Shown here: positions 8,890-17,035 of the stretch, in pieces
Position numbering within the stretch: position 1 is the stretch's first letter
Layout: the number at the start of each line of letters is the position of its first letter
Source of the DNA: HRBIN12 sp964447335
GTDB lineage: Bacteria > Actinomycetota > UBA4738 > HRBIN12
Length of the DNA stretch: 64,000 nt
Direction of reading: 5' to 3'
Assembly (NCBI GenBank): GCA_964447335.1
Contig: CAYUSA010000001.1
Coordinates: 1 to 64,000 of the forward strand
Notes under the pieces: generated by a model
What the model saw: the letters and a program-made list of their open reading frames with translations, nothing else
Told to the model about the DNA's origin: nothing
The model's database searches: none
Program-made: the position numbers and the translations under genes

Positions 8890-10227
8890 ATGATCTGGAG
8901 CATGAGCGTGCCCGAAGAGCCTCCCCGTCTCCCAATGAAACTGCGGCTCGAAGGGTGGGGCCTCTTCGTCCTGGGGACTTGCGTCATCCTTGCGGCGTAC
9001 GTGTGGGCTCAGATGGCGGAAGACCGGTCCCTGGAACACCGAGAAAGGCGGGTCCGCCTCGCGTCGCTTGCCGCTTCGGTGAACCGCCTCGATGCGCTCG
9101 AGTGGCGGATCATCGCGTCGGCCGAGCTCGATCCCTGGGTCCAAAGCGAGCTGGACCAGGTGAGAGAGGAAGCGTCTTTTCTGATAGGGCAGCTTCAAGA
9201 GGACGAGCATGACCCGTCACAAGTCGTCTTGGCGGAGCTGACTCAGGAGGTGGAGACCTACAACGAGGCAGTGGACCTGGAGATCCGGCTCATCGAGGAC
9301 GGCGCCCACGAGGCGGCCGAACGCATCGACGAGCAGAGGGTAGACCCGGCCTTCGAGAAGCTGCTTGCGAGCATCGGAGCCGCGAGCGCGTCATTCCTGC
9401 GGTCGGCGGAACGCGAACATGTGATGTCCCACGCGCTGGGCAACTCCGCTGTGGCCTCGGCGAACGTCCTGACCCTGCTGCTCCTATGGATGTACCAGCG
9501 GACGCGGCGGAGGGCTCTCGCGATGTCCGCGCGGCAGATGATCGACAAACGAGCACACGAGAACCGTCGAGAGCTTCTCCAGCGGACCGTCCAGGCGGCC
9601 GAGAAGGAGCGCATGATGGTGGCGGTGGATCTGCACGATGGGCCGATCCAGGGCCTCACCGCGCTGATGCTCGGGCTCGAGTCGCTCGGGAGGGGCATCG
9701 AGCGAGGGAAGCTCGACTCCGCCTTGGTCAAGCTGCAGGAGGTCCAACAGCGGCTGTCGAACGAGATCGGGGCGATCAGGAACGAGATGAGCTCCCTCCG
9801 TTCTCCTGCGCTCAACGAGAAAGGGCTGGCGGCGGCGATCGGGGACCTCGCCGGACAGTTCTCGGAGCGGACGGGGATCCCATGTACGATGAGGGGCGAA
9901 ACCGTCGAGCGGCTGGATCCGGAGCGAGAGACCCTGCTGTACCGCACGACCCAGGAGGCTCTGGCGAACGTCGCGAAGCACGCGCACGCATCACGGGTGC
10001 ACGTGTCCCTCGGGGGTGACAACGGATGGGTTCACCTCGAGGTCCAGGACAACGGGATCGGCTTCGACGCGCAGCCGACTCAAGAGCTCATGAGGCTCGG
10101 CCACTTCGGCCTCGCATCGATGCAGGAGCGAGTAGAGATGGCGGGCGGGGTGTGGGAGCTCGAGACCAAGCTCCAGGCAGGCACCCGGATCAAGGCGCTC
10201 ATCCCCAGCGGTGAGGAGGCGACGTGA
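8890..10227 (+). CDS. Sensor histidine kinase (HisKA_3) with extracytoplasmic sensor
   Basis: A 445-residue membrane kinase. Two membrane helices (about residues 20-38 and 180-200) bracket a mainly helical, acidic extracytoplasmic region that resembles CHASE3-like four-helix sensors. The HisKA_3 box is VAVDLHDGPIQGLTAL with phospho-accepting H249. The ATPase domain has TQEALANVAKHA and DNGIGF. The start at 8890 is uncertain, as 8902 is also possible. It overlaps the receiver gene by four bases. The pair lies between two IS fragments inside a tRNA-Leu-bounded segment, so it is probably acquired DNA. Confidence 0.85.
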   Translation: MIWSMSVPEEPPRLPMKLRLEGWGLFVLGTCVILAAYVWAQMAEDRSLEHRERRVRLASLAASVNRLDALEWRIIASAELDPWVQSELDQVREEASFLIGQLQEDEHDPSQVVLAELTQEVETYNEAVDLEIRLIEDGAHEAAERIDEQRVDPAFEKLLASIGAASASFLRSAEREHVMSHALGNSAVASANVLTLLLLWMYQRTRRRALAMSARQMIDKRAHENRRELLQRTVQAAEKERMMVAVDLHDGPIQGLTALMLGLESLGRGIERGKLDSALVKLQEVQQRLSNEIGAIRNEMSSLRSPALNEKGLAAAIGDLAGQFSERTGIPCTMRGETVERLDPERETLLYRTTQEALANVAKHAHASRVHVSLGGDNGWVHLEVQDNGIGFDAQPTQELMRLGHFGLASMQERVEMAGGVWELETKLQAGTRIKALIPSGEEAT

Positions 10228-10640
10228 GTGCGGCGACCGAGCAGCCGCGCGTGGTGGTCGTCGACGACAACGACCTCATCCGGCGAGAGCTCAGAGAACT
10301 GCTCGAGCAGGAGGGGTTCTCGGTCGTCGGGGAAGCGACGAACGGGATAGATGCCGTCGACGTAGCCATGACCGCGGAGAACGCCGTGATCCTGATGGAC
10401 AACCGCATGCCGCTGATGGGCGGGATGGAGGCGACGAGGCTCATCAAGGAGCGGAGTCCGCATACCCAGGTCGTACTACTCACGGCGTACGACGACGCTT
10501 CGCTAGCCAACGAGGCCGAGGAATCCGGGTCGTACTGCTACCTCGTCAAAGGATGCGCGCCTTCCCTGATTGTCGACGTCCTCCGGCGAGCGTGGGGACA
10601 CGGGAGGGTCTTGCTGTGGAGGGCTGAGGGAGGCGCCTAA
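10224..10640 (+). CDS. Single-domain response regulator
   Basis: A 138-residue protein that is only a receiver domain: acidic pair in VVVDDND, phospho-acceptor D59 (ILMDNRMP), conserved T/A in LLTAYDD and K in YLVKGC. No DNA-binding output domain follows. The GTG start overlaps the kinase TGA by four bases, so they are co-translated. Without an output domain it may act as a phosphorelay or protein-interaction partner, or have lost an HTH tail through truncation near the IS junction at 10,666. NarL-type regulators are normally about 210 residues, which favours loss. Confidence 0.8.
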   Translation: MSAATEQPRVVVVDDNDLIRRELRELLEQEGFSVVGEATNGIDAVDVAMTAENAVILMDNRMPLMGGMEATRLIKERSPHTQVVLLTAYDDASLANEAEESGSYCYLVKGCAPSLIVDVLRRAWGHGRVLLWRAEGGA

Positions 10641-10665
10641 CACCAACTCGACCCTCGGCTAGACA

Positions 10666-10841
10666 TGAACCGCCCCGGGTGATGTTCCCCCACTTCGGTG
10701 GAGTCGGTTTGTCAAACTCCTCATGCCCATGACCCCGAAAAGGAGGTCCGCGTGCCGAGGAGATATCCACCGGAGTTCCGACGCAAAGTCCTGGATCTGA
10801 TCGCAGCAGGAAGTCTCGTCGCTGAAGGTGCCCGCACTGAG
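10666..10841 (+). mobile_element. Truncated IS3-like fragment (left end plus orfA start)
   Basis: TGAACCGCCCCGGG at 10666 resembles an IS3-family terminal repeat. An orfA start follows at a GTG at 10752 with AAAAGGAGGT upstream. The product begins MPRRYPPEFRRKVLDLI and breaks off after about 28 residues. The fragment points away from the kinase genes, mirroring the one at 8537-8743. The rest of 10,641-10,937 holds a GTGAGCAAGAC motif also present near 8468 and no gene. Confidence 0.6.
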
Positions 10842-10937
10842 TCGTGCCGCGGCTCTGTGAGCGAGTGTGAGCAAGACGGCCCCCTCGAACACCACCCGCT
10901 CACACGCCAGGACAGAAGATCCGCAGGTCAGAAGGGG

Positions 10938-11020
10938 TGCGAGAGGGGGGAGTCGAACCCCCATGCCCTTTCGGGCACCGGATCCTAAGTCCGGCGCGTC
11001 TGCCATTCCGCCACTCTCGC
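10938..11020 (-). tRNA. tRNA-Leu(UAG)
   Basis: Read on the minus strand from GCGAGAGTGGCGGAATGGC, it folds with acceptor stem GCGAGAG/CTCTCGC, anticodon stem CCGGA/TCCGG and loop CTTAGGA (anticodon UAG), a long variable arm GCCCGAAAGGGC and T arm GGGGGTTCGACTCCCCC. The long variable arm confirms the Leu class. CCA is not encoded. A 27-bp part is duplicated at 8345-8371. Confidence 0.95.
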
Positions 11021-11148
11021 GCCCGGGCAGCCTATCGCGGGCGGTCGAGCGGCTGCGGGTGCGGGTTCCCCACACACCCGGCGCTGGTTCCTACGCGTCC
11101 ACGCGCCTGGCGCTCAACGCGTGCAGCCCAGCCCCCGACATCCATTCC

Positions 11149-11751
11149 GTGGACGAGTCCACCTCCTCATCCGGCGGTACGGCGAGCGAGACCCCGGCGG
11201 TTCGGGGCCTCGCTCGCACCGCTCTGCTTGACGTCGAGCGTGTCTTCGGCCATGTGTCGCCGGCGTTCGTCGTGATCACGGGCCTGCTCCTGCTGGCGCT
11301 CATCGGCCTCATCGACGCCGTGACGGGCGCCTTCGCGGTCTCGATCTTCTACCTTGTGCCCATCGGCCTGGTGACGTTCGCACGCGGCCGGTGGGTCGGC
11401 GTCGCCATGGCGGCCGCGGCGGCCGCGGCGTGGGGCGCCGTCGAGCTCGGCACCGGCGTCACGACGTTCGAGAGCGGGGTCACGTACTGGAACTTCCTCA
11501 CCCGCTTCTACATGTTCGAGGCCGTCAGCCTGCTCGTCGCTCCGATGCGCGACGTCGTGCTCTGGGAGCGCGAGCTCGCCGAGCGCGAGGCCGAAGCCGC
11601 CGAGCACCTGCGCGCGCTTACCGAGCTCCGCGCCGCGCTGGAGTACGGGGAGCTTCGCTCTCTCGAGGTGGCCGAGGACGCCGAGCTCCCGGCCTGGGCC
11701 GAGCTGCGCGACCTGCATCCCGCCGCCGTCCCAGCCCGGCATCGTCCCTGA
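11149..11751 (+). CDS. Membrane protein with cytoplasmic coiled coil (tandem paralog 1)
   Basis: A 200-residue protein from a GTG at 11149 (MDESTSSSGG). It has three hydrophobic segments (about residues 40-60, 64-85 and 105-125), with the motif DAVTGAFAVSIFYLVPIGLVTFARGRWVG. That motif resembles the membrane sensor region found at the N terminus of many kinases and GGDEF proteins, but no catalytic domain follows. The C terminus is a charged heptad-like helix (LAEREAEAAEHLRALTELR). The open frame upstream passes through tRNA-Leu and is not coding. The next gene is a clear paralog. Confidence 0.65.
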   Translation: MDESTSSSGGTASETPAVRGLARTALLDVERVFGHVSPAFVVITGLLLLALIGLIDAVTGAFAVSIFYLVPIGLVTFARGRWVGVAMAAAAAAAWGAVELGTGVTTFESGVTYWNFLTRFYMFEAVSLLVAPMRDVVLWERELAEREAEAAEHLRALTELRAALEYGELRSLEVAEDAELPAWAELRDLHPAAVPARHRP

Positions 11752-11855
11752 CCGCAGCGCTCAAGGCCGATCTCCGTTCGGCCGACCTATCCCAGGGGAG
11801 GGGACGGAGGGTTGGCATGGGCAAGCGCGCTCGGCGCGATCGGGAGGACGCGCCG

Positions 11856-12419
11856 ATGGACACGGAGACGCAGGATCCCTCGTCGCTGCTGCGGGTCGAG
11901 GCGTTCCTCGCTCGCCGTTCGCCCGGCTTCGTCATCCTCATCGGGCTCCTGCTCCTCGCGCTCATCGGCCTGGTGGACGCGGTCACGGGCTCGTTCGACG
12001 TCTCGGTCTTCTACCTCGTCCCCGTCGGGGTCGTGACGTTCAGCCGGGGCCGCTGGATGGGCACCTTCATGGCCGGCGTCGCGACCGTGGCACGCGGGGC
12101 CGCCGAGGTGGCGCGCGGTGTCCAGTCCCTCGAGAGCCCGTTCACCTACTGGAGCGCGCTCACACGCTTCTACGTCTTCATGGCGGTCGTGCTGATGATC
12201 GGGCCGGTGCGCGACGCGCTCGCCTCGCAGCGCGAGCTCGCGCGCAGGGAGGCCGAGGCCGCCGAGCAGCTCCGCGCGCTGAGCGAGCTCCGGGACGCCC
12301 TCCAGCACGAGTCGTTCGGCCACGGCGAGGTCGAGGGCCTCGCCGCGATGTCCGAGCTCCGCGACTCGCTCACCCGGCTCGACCGGCCCGCCGCGGGTTC
12401 CCCGGTCGTCTCAGGCTGA
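11856..12419 (+). CDS. Membrane protein with cytoplasmic coiled coil (tandem paralog 2)
   Basis: A 187-residue paralog of the preceding protein, sharing LLLALIGLxDAVTG, VFYLVPVGVVTFSRGRWMG and the E/A/R-rich coiled-coil tail. The ATG at 11856 is used because it aligns with the paralog's MD start and has GGGAGG eight bases upstream. An ATG at 11817 with GGAGGG upstream is an equally good alternative. The two probably form homo- or hetero-oligomers in the membrane. Stand-alone sensor-like domains without an effector suggest a scaffolding or signalling-adaptor role, which is inference. Confidence 0.65.
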   Translation: MDTETQDPSSLLRVEAFLARRSPGFVILIGLLLLALIGLVDAVTGSFDVSVFYLVPVGVVTFSRGRWMGTFMAGVATVARGAAEVARGVQSLESPFTYWSALTRFYVFMAVVLMIGPVRDALASQRELARREAEAAEQLRALSELRDALQHESFGHGEVEGLAAMSELRDSLTRLDRPAAGSPVVSG

Positions 12420-12429
12420 CCCGCCGGCT

Positions 12430-12454
12430 CGTGGCATCATGAGCAGATGCCACG
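12430..12454. promoter_or_regulatory. Inverted repeat covering a start codon
   Basis: CGTGGCATC (12430-12438) and GATGCCACG (12446-12454) form a perfect nine-base-pair stem with a seven-base spacer. The right arm contains the ATG (12447) of the L,D-transpeptidase gene. In RNA it would bury the start codon; it could also be a DNA operator or terminate the upstream gene, whose stop is ten bases before it. Confidence 0.5.
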
Positions 12455-13256
12455 CCGCTCGGTCCTCGCGCTCATCCTGACCCTCGCCTCGGTCCTCGCC
12501 GCCTGCACCTCTTCGGATCCGACTCCGGGAAGGACGCCGGATGGCGGCGGCTCGACCGGCTCGACCGGGCCGACCGGCGTTACCTCGGAGCCCTCGCCCG
12601 AGCACCAGACCCGTGCCGAGCGCATGCTCGAGGCGGTCCTCGCGGGCGACGGCGACTTCGTTGTCCTCGCGGACGAGCGCTACCTGCCGATGTGGGAGAA
12701 GCTCGGCCCGAAGGACCCGAGCTACGTCTTCGACACGCACAACCCGAACGGCGGCCACTCGCCGATGCTCATCGCGGACGCCGAGCTCGACGAGCAGGAC
12801 CAACCCTGGTTCGAGGTCTTCCTGCCGATCCGTCCGAACGGGGAGACGGCGTGGGTGAGCGCGGAGGACGTGCAGGTCCAGGAGCGGCACGAGCGGATCG
12901 AGGTCGACCTGTCGAAGCGCGTGCTCGAGCGCTACCGCGACGGCGAGCTCGTGGACCGGTTCAAGGTCGGCGTCGGCACCGACCAGCACCCGACTGGCAC
13001 CGGCACCTTCTACGTGTGGGTGAAGGTGCCGTTCGAGAACCCGAATCTGCCGTACGGGATCTTCGCGCTCGGGCTGTCGGGGTTCTCGCCCGTTCTCTCG
13101 GACTGGCCCGGCGAGGGTCGGATGGCGATCCACGGGACCCCGTACGCGAGCGACCGCGGCCAGGCCGTGAGCCACGGCTGTGTGCGCGTCTTCAACGCCG
13201 ACATGGGATCGCTGATCGACGTGCCACTCGGCACGCCGGTCGTCATCTCCCCGTAG
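12447..13256 (+). CDS. Lipoprotein L,D-transpeptidase (YkuD domain)
   Basis: A 269-residue cell-wall enzyme. A lipoprotein signal (hydrophobic stretch, lipobox LAAC) anchors it outside the membrane. A Ser/Thr/Gly/Pro-rich linker and an SH3-like region (about 60-150) precede the YkuD domain (about 152-269). The catalytic pattern is complete: H229-G-T, then S-H243-G-C245-V-R. Such enzymes make 3-3 peptide cross-links in peptidoglycan or attach proteins to it. The start lies in a hairpin-forming repeat, and no strong ribosome-binding site is seen. Confidence 0.9.
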   Translation: MPRRSVLALILTLASVLAACTSSDPTPGRTPDGGGSTGSTGPTGVTSEPSPEHQTRAERMLEAVLAGDGDFVVLADERYLPMWEKLGPKDPSYVFDTHNPNGGHSPMLIADAELDEQDQPWFEVFLPIRPNGETAWVSAEDVQVQERHERIEVDLSKRVLERYRDGELVDRFKVGVGTDQHPTGTGTFYVWVKVPFENPNLPYGIFALGLSGFSPVLSDWPGEGRMAIHGTPYASDRGQAVSHGCVRVFNADMGSLIDVPLGTPVVISP

Positions 13257-13289
13257 CTCGGCGCCCGGCTGGCGCTCCAACGGCCCCGG

Positions 13290-13305
13290 TAGACTCGGGC
13301 GAGTC
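13290..13305 (+). promoter_or_regulatory. -10 box and palindrome upstream of ornithine aminotransferase
   Basis: TAGACT (13290-13295) fits the TAnnnT -10 used across this window. It overlaps the palindrome GACTC-GGGC-GAGTC (13292-13305), which could be an operator. The aminotransferase ATG is at 13332. Confidence 0.4.
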
Positions 13306-13331
13306 CACCGCAGGCATGAGGGAGCGCGACG

Positions 13332-14561
13332 ATGACGACGCACGCCGAACCCACCACGAGCCAGGAGCACATCGCGCTCGTCGACCGCACCAGCGCGCAC
13401 AACTACCATCCGCTGCCCGTCGTGATCTCGAGCGCCGAGGGCGTGTGGGTCACCGACGTCGAGGGCAAGCGCTACCTGGACATGCTCGCGGCGTACTCGG
13501 CGCTCAACTTCGGCCACCAGCACCCGGACCTGGTCAAGGCGGCGAAGGACCAGCTCGAGCGGCTCACGCTCACCAGTCGCGCGTTCCACAACGACCAGAT
13601 GGGGCCGTTCCTGCGCGACCTCGCCGAGATGGCCGGCAAGGACAAGGCGCTGCCGATGAACACCGGCGCCGAGGCCGTCGAGACGGCGATCAAGGCCGCG
13701 CGCAAGTGGGGCTACAAGGTCAAGGGCGTGCCGGACGGCCGCGCGAAGATCCTCGTCGCGAGCGGCAACTTCCACGGCCGCACGACGACGATCATCAGCT
13801 TCAGCGACGACCCGGGCTCGCGCGCGGACTTCGGTCCGTTCACGCCGGGGTTCGTCACGGTGCCGTACGGTGACGCCGAGGCGCTCGAGGCCGCGTTCGA
13901 CGACGAGATCGTCGCGTTCCTCGTCGAGCCGGTCCAGGGCGAGGCCGGCGTCGTCACCCCGCCCGAGGGGTACCTGCGCCGGGCCCGCGAGTTCTGCACC
14001 GAGCGCGGCGCGCTCCTCATGGCCGACGAGATCCAGTCGGGCCTCGGCCGCGTCGGCACGACCTTCGCGTGCGAGCACGAGGGCGTCGTGCCCGACATGT
14101 ACATCCTGGGCAAGGCGCTCGGCGGCGGGATCCTGCCGATCTCGGCCGTCGTCGCGGACGACGAGGTCCTCGGCCTGTTCAAGCCGGGGGAGCACGGCAG
14201 CACGTTCGGCGGCAACCCGCTCGCGTGCGCGATCGGTCGCAAGGTCATCGAGATCTTGAACACCGGCGAGTACCAGCGGAACTCGGCCGAGCTGGGGGAG
14301 TGGCTCATCGGCACGCTGCGCGAGAAGGCCATCCCGACCGTCGAGCAGGTGCGCGGCAAGGGCCTATGGGTCGGCATCGTCCTCAAGCCCGAGGCCGGCA
14401 CCGCGCGCACCGCGTGCGAGCGCCTGATGGCCGAGGGCGTCCTCGCGAAGGACACGCACGAGACGACGATCCGCCTGGCGCCGCCGCTGTGCATCACGAG
14501 GGACGAGCTGCAGTGGGGGCTCGACCGGATCGTGCCGGTGCTCGAGACCGCCCGCGCGTAG
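13332..14561 (+). CDS. rocD: Ornithine aminotransferase
   Basis: A 409-residue class III PLP aminotransferase that converts ornithine and 2-oxoglutarate to glutamate semialdehyde and glutamate. Family features include SAHNYHPLPVVI near the N terminus, MNTGAEAVETAIK (PLP phosphate site), ADEIQSGLGR and the Schiff-base lysine K261 in ILGKALGGG. HGSTFGGNPLACAI is also typical of RocD. It belongs to arginine/ornithine catabolism, matching the agmatinase-like gene 12 kb away. About 160 bp of its 3' end recur at 16791-16957. Confidence 0.93.
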   Translation: MTTHAEPTTSQEHIALVDRTSAHNYHPLPVVISSAEGVWVTDVEGKRYLDMLAAYSALNFGHQHPDLVKAAKDQLERLTLTSRAFHNDQMGPFLRDLAEMAGKDKALPMNTGAEAVETAIKAARKWGYKVKGVPDGRAKILVASGNFHGRTTTIISFSDDPGSRADFGPFTPGFVTVPYGDAEALEAAFDDEIVAFLVEPVQGEAGVVTPPEGYLRRAREFCTERGALLMADEIQSGLGRVGTTFACEHEGVVPDMYILGKALGGGILPISAVVADDEVLGLFKPGEHGSTFGGNPLACAIGRKVIEILNTGEYQRNSAELGEWLIGTLREKAIPTVEQVRGKGLWVGIVLKPEAGTARTACERLMAEGVLAKDTHETTIRLAPPLCITRDELQWGLDRIVPVLETARA

Positions 14562-14722
14562 CCCGCATCCAGGCGACGTCGCAGCTCGGGGTCCCGCTTC
14601 CCGAGGGGACTCAGACCCTTCCGCCGGGGCACGACGCGGATCTAGGGTGAGGCGTCCACGCATCTCGGGGAGCGCGCCCTCCGACCCGTGATGGTGTCGC
14701 TCCCACCAGGGAGGTGGGGAAG

Positions 14723-16492
14723 ATGCGAAGGGCGATCGTCCTGACCGCGTTGGCCACCGGCCTCGTGCTTGTCGCGTGGGCGGTCGCGGGCGCGGGAGCC
14801 GATGTGCAGATCAACTCGGATGCGCCCGGCACCGTCCAGAACGAGATCCGGATCACCCGGCTCGCGACGAACGCCGCGAACCTCGTCGTGGCCTACAACG
14901 ACAACATCGGGACCTCCTCGAGCCCGCTCGGTATCAGCTACAGCCTCGACACCGGGGGCACGTGGACCGATACCCAACTCGGCATCCCCGTCGATCCCGG
15001 GACCCTTGCCCCGATGAACTTCATCTTCGATCCCTTCATCGACTCGGACTCGCAGGGCAACGTGTACGCGGGGTACATCGCCGCGGCCGGGTCGTTCACC
15101 GGGTCGAGCGGCATCTACATCGAGCGCTCGCAGAACGGGGGGGTGTCGTGGTCGGGTCCCACGACCATCGCCTTCAACGGGCCCGCCGCCGGTCCGTCCG
15201 ATCCGAACTTCCGGTTCAACGACCGCTCCGATATGACCGTCGACGGCAGCGACAACGCGCACGTCGTCTGGATCAAGGACGTCGGCATCGGCCAGCCGAC
15301 GAGCGACATCTACTTCGCGAAGGCCCCGCCGCCGGGCCTGCCCGGTCGGAGCAACCCGACCGGGCTCGACTTCACCGGGGCCACCGCGGGCAGCGTCGCC
15401 CAGCACACCGTCAACGACGGTGCCAACGGGACCGACCGCGCGAACGCCCCCGACGTGGCCGTCGCCTCCGACGGCTCGGTGTACGTCGCGTGGATCGACG
15501 TCGACGTCACGAACCCGAGCCCCCAGCAGGCCACGCTTCGGGTCGACCGCTCGACGGACGGCGGCGCGACCTTCGGCGCCGACGGCACGGCCGCGACGAT
15601 CACCTCGCTCGCGAAGCACCTCTCGACGGCTGCGGGATCGGGCGACGACGCTCGCGCGGGCAGCTACCCGGCCATCGCGGTCGACCCGTCGAACCCGCAG
15701 ACCCTCTCCATGGCCTACGCGGCCGACCCGGGCGGTACCGACGAGGCCGACGTGTTCCTCATCACCTCGACCGACGGCGGCACCACGTGGTCGACCCCGA
15801 CGAGGGTGAACGACGATGCGACCTCGAACGACCAGTTCCATCCTGCGATCGCGGTGACCCCGAGCGGGGCGATCGAGGTCGCCTGGTACGACAAGCGCAA
15901 CGCGGCGAACGACGACGCGTGGGACGTGTACCTGGCGCAGAGCACGGACGGCGGAACGACGTTCTCGGCGAACGTGCCGATCACCGACCAGAGCTTCGCG
16001 ACCCCGACCGACGCGTGGGGTATCGAGCCCTGGATGGGGGAGTACCTGGGCCTGGATGTCGATGCCACCACGGCTCGCATCGCGTTCACCTCCAGCGTCA
16101 ACGACTCGAAGGGCGACGTGTTCTTCGACACCTCCGCGCTCCCGCCCGGACCGAGCCCGACCGTCTCGCCGAGCCCGACCATCCCGCCGCCGCCGCCGGG
16201 CTGCGCGATCAGCGGCACGAACGGTCCGGACGTGCTCGTCGGGACCGCGCAGGGGGAGAAGATCTGCGCGTTCGGAGGCCGTGATGTCGCGAAGGGCAGG
16301 GGTGGGGACGACCTCATCTTGATGGGTCGGGGGAACGACGGTGTCGGTCGAGGTGGGAAGGGTGACGACCTGTTGAAGGGTGGCGCGGGCAACGACTCGC
16401 TGATCGGTGGCACGGGCCTCGACACGGCGCGAGGAGGTCCCGGGCTCCGCGACCGCTGTCGGGCCGAGGTCATGCGGGGGTGCGAGCGGTAG
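14723..16492 (+). CDS. Secreted sialidase-like (BNR) protein with RTX repeats
   Basis: A 589-residue exported protein. A signal peptide (MRRAIVLTALATGLVLVAWA) leads to a beta-propeller with several BNR/Asp-box motifs (S-x-D-x-G-x-x-W/F: SLDTGGTW, SQNGGVSW, STDGGATF, STDGGTTW, STDGGTTF). A Pro/Ser linker (about 465-490) is followed by RTX-type calcium repeats (GGRDVAKGRGGDD, GGAGNDSLIGG). Asp-boxes mark the fold, not the activity, so it may be a sialidase, another glycosidase or only a binding protein. The ATG at 14723, with GGAGGTGGGG just upstream, is preferred over a GTG at 14714. Confidence 0.75.
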   Translation: MRRAIVLTALATGLVLVAWAVAGAGADVQINSDAPGTVQNEIRITRLATNAANLVVAYNDNIGTSSSPLGISYSLDTGGTWTDTQLGIPVDPGTLAPMNFIFDPFIDSDSQGNVYAGYIAAAGSFTGSSGIYIERSQNGGVSWSGPTTIAFNGPAAGPSDPNFRFNDRSDMTVDGSDNAHVVWIKDVGIGQPTSDIYFAKAPPPGLPGRSNPTGLDFTGATAGSVAQHTVNDGANGTDRANAPDVAVASDGSVYVAWIDVDVTNPSPQQATLRVDRSTDGGATFGADGTAATITSLAKHLSTAAGSGDDARAGSYPAIAVDPSNPQTLSMAYAADPGGTDEADVFLITSTDGGTTWSTPTRVNDDATSNDQFHPAIAVTPSGAIEVAWYDKRNAANDDAWDVYLAQSTDGGTTFSANVPITDQSFATPTDAWGIEPWMGEYLGLDVDATTARIAFTSSVNDSKGDVFFDTSALPPGPSPTVSPSPTIPPPPPGCAISGTNGPDVLVGTAQGEKICAFGGRDVAKGRGGDDLILMGRGNDGVGRGGKGDDLLKGGAGNDSLIGGTGLDTARGGPGLRDRCRAEVMRGCER

Positions 16493-16790
16493 CGGGTGCC
16501 GATGTGGTGGGCAGATGTGGTGGACTCGCCTCGCGATCCTTGGCCGGACGGCATGGACGTTGGTACTCGCGCGGCCGTCGAGGCGCAGGTTGTGCTCTTC
16601 CTACACACCCGGGATAGGCGGGTCTCGACGACCCAGATGCGGAGCTCGGGAAGCTTCTCGTGCCCGCCGGGTGCGCTCGAAGCGATGAAAACGTCGGTGC
16701 TTGCAGCCCTCGGCAGGAAGATCCGAGCCACCCTGACCCTGACGACGACTTCCACCTCGGGGAGCATGACTTCGGAGGGGGGCCGCGGCA

Positions 16791-16957
16791 CCGCGCCCGC
16801 CGCGTGCGAGCGTCTGATGCGCGAGGGCGTCCTCGCGAAGGACACGCACGAGACGACGATCCGCCTGGCGCCGCCGCTGTGCATCACGAGGGACGAGCTG
16901 CAGTGGGCGCTCGACCGGATCGTGCCGGCCCTTGAGACGGCGTCGGCCAGATCGTAG
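16791..16957 (+). pseudogene. Duplicated 3' fragment of ornithine aminotransferase
   Basis: Encodes GEGVLAKD-type sequence matching the last 55 residues of RocD (ACERLM, GVLAKDTHETTIRLAPP, CITRDELQW, DRIVP), ending at a stop at 16957. It is nearly identical at DNA level to about 14402-14560, with scattered third-base and a few coding changes. No start or N-terminal part is present. The preceding 16493-16790 contains no recognisable gene. It is either a partial duplication or what is left of a second rocD copy. Confidence 0.8.
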
Positions 16958-17035
16958 GGCCCCGTCGTCGAAAGGAAGGCGGGAGGTCGCCACGCGCCTT
17001 GGCGATGACCTCACCATCGCTGTCTCCGCTCCGGC

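Noticed and set aside
10867..11148. N-terminal extension of the first coiled-coil membrane protein
   Set aside because: It would be translated through the antisense of tRNA-Leu and has non-coding composition. The GTG at 11149 agrees with the paralog's start.
12411..14195. 594-codon minus-strand open frame
   Set aside because: Antisense to the L,D-transpeptidase and ornithine aminotransferase genes, whose catalytic residues are clear.
14723..16492. Toxin (RTX haemolysin) call for the sialidase-like protein
   Set aside because: The RTX repeats are few and C-terminal, no type I secretion genes are near and the N terminus has a Sec signal. They only indicate calcium binding.
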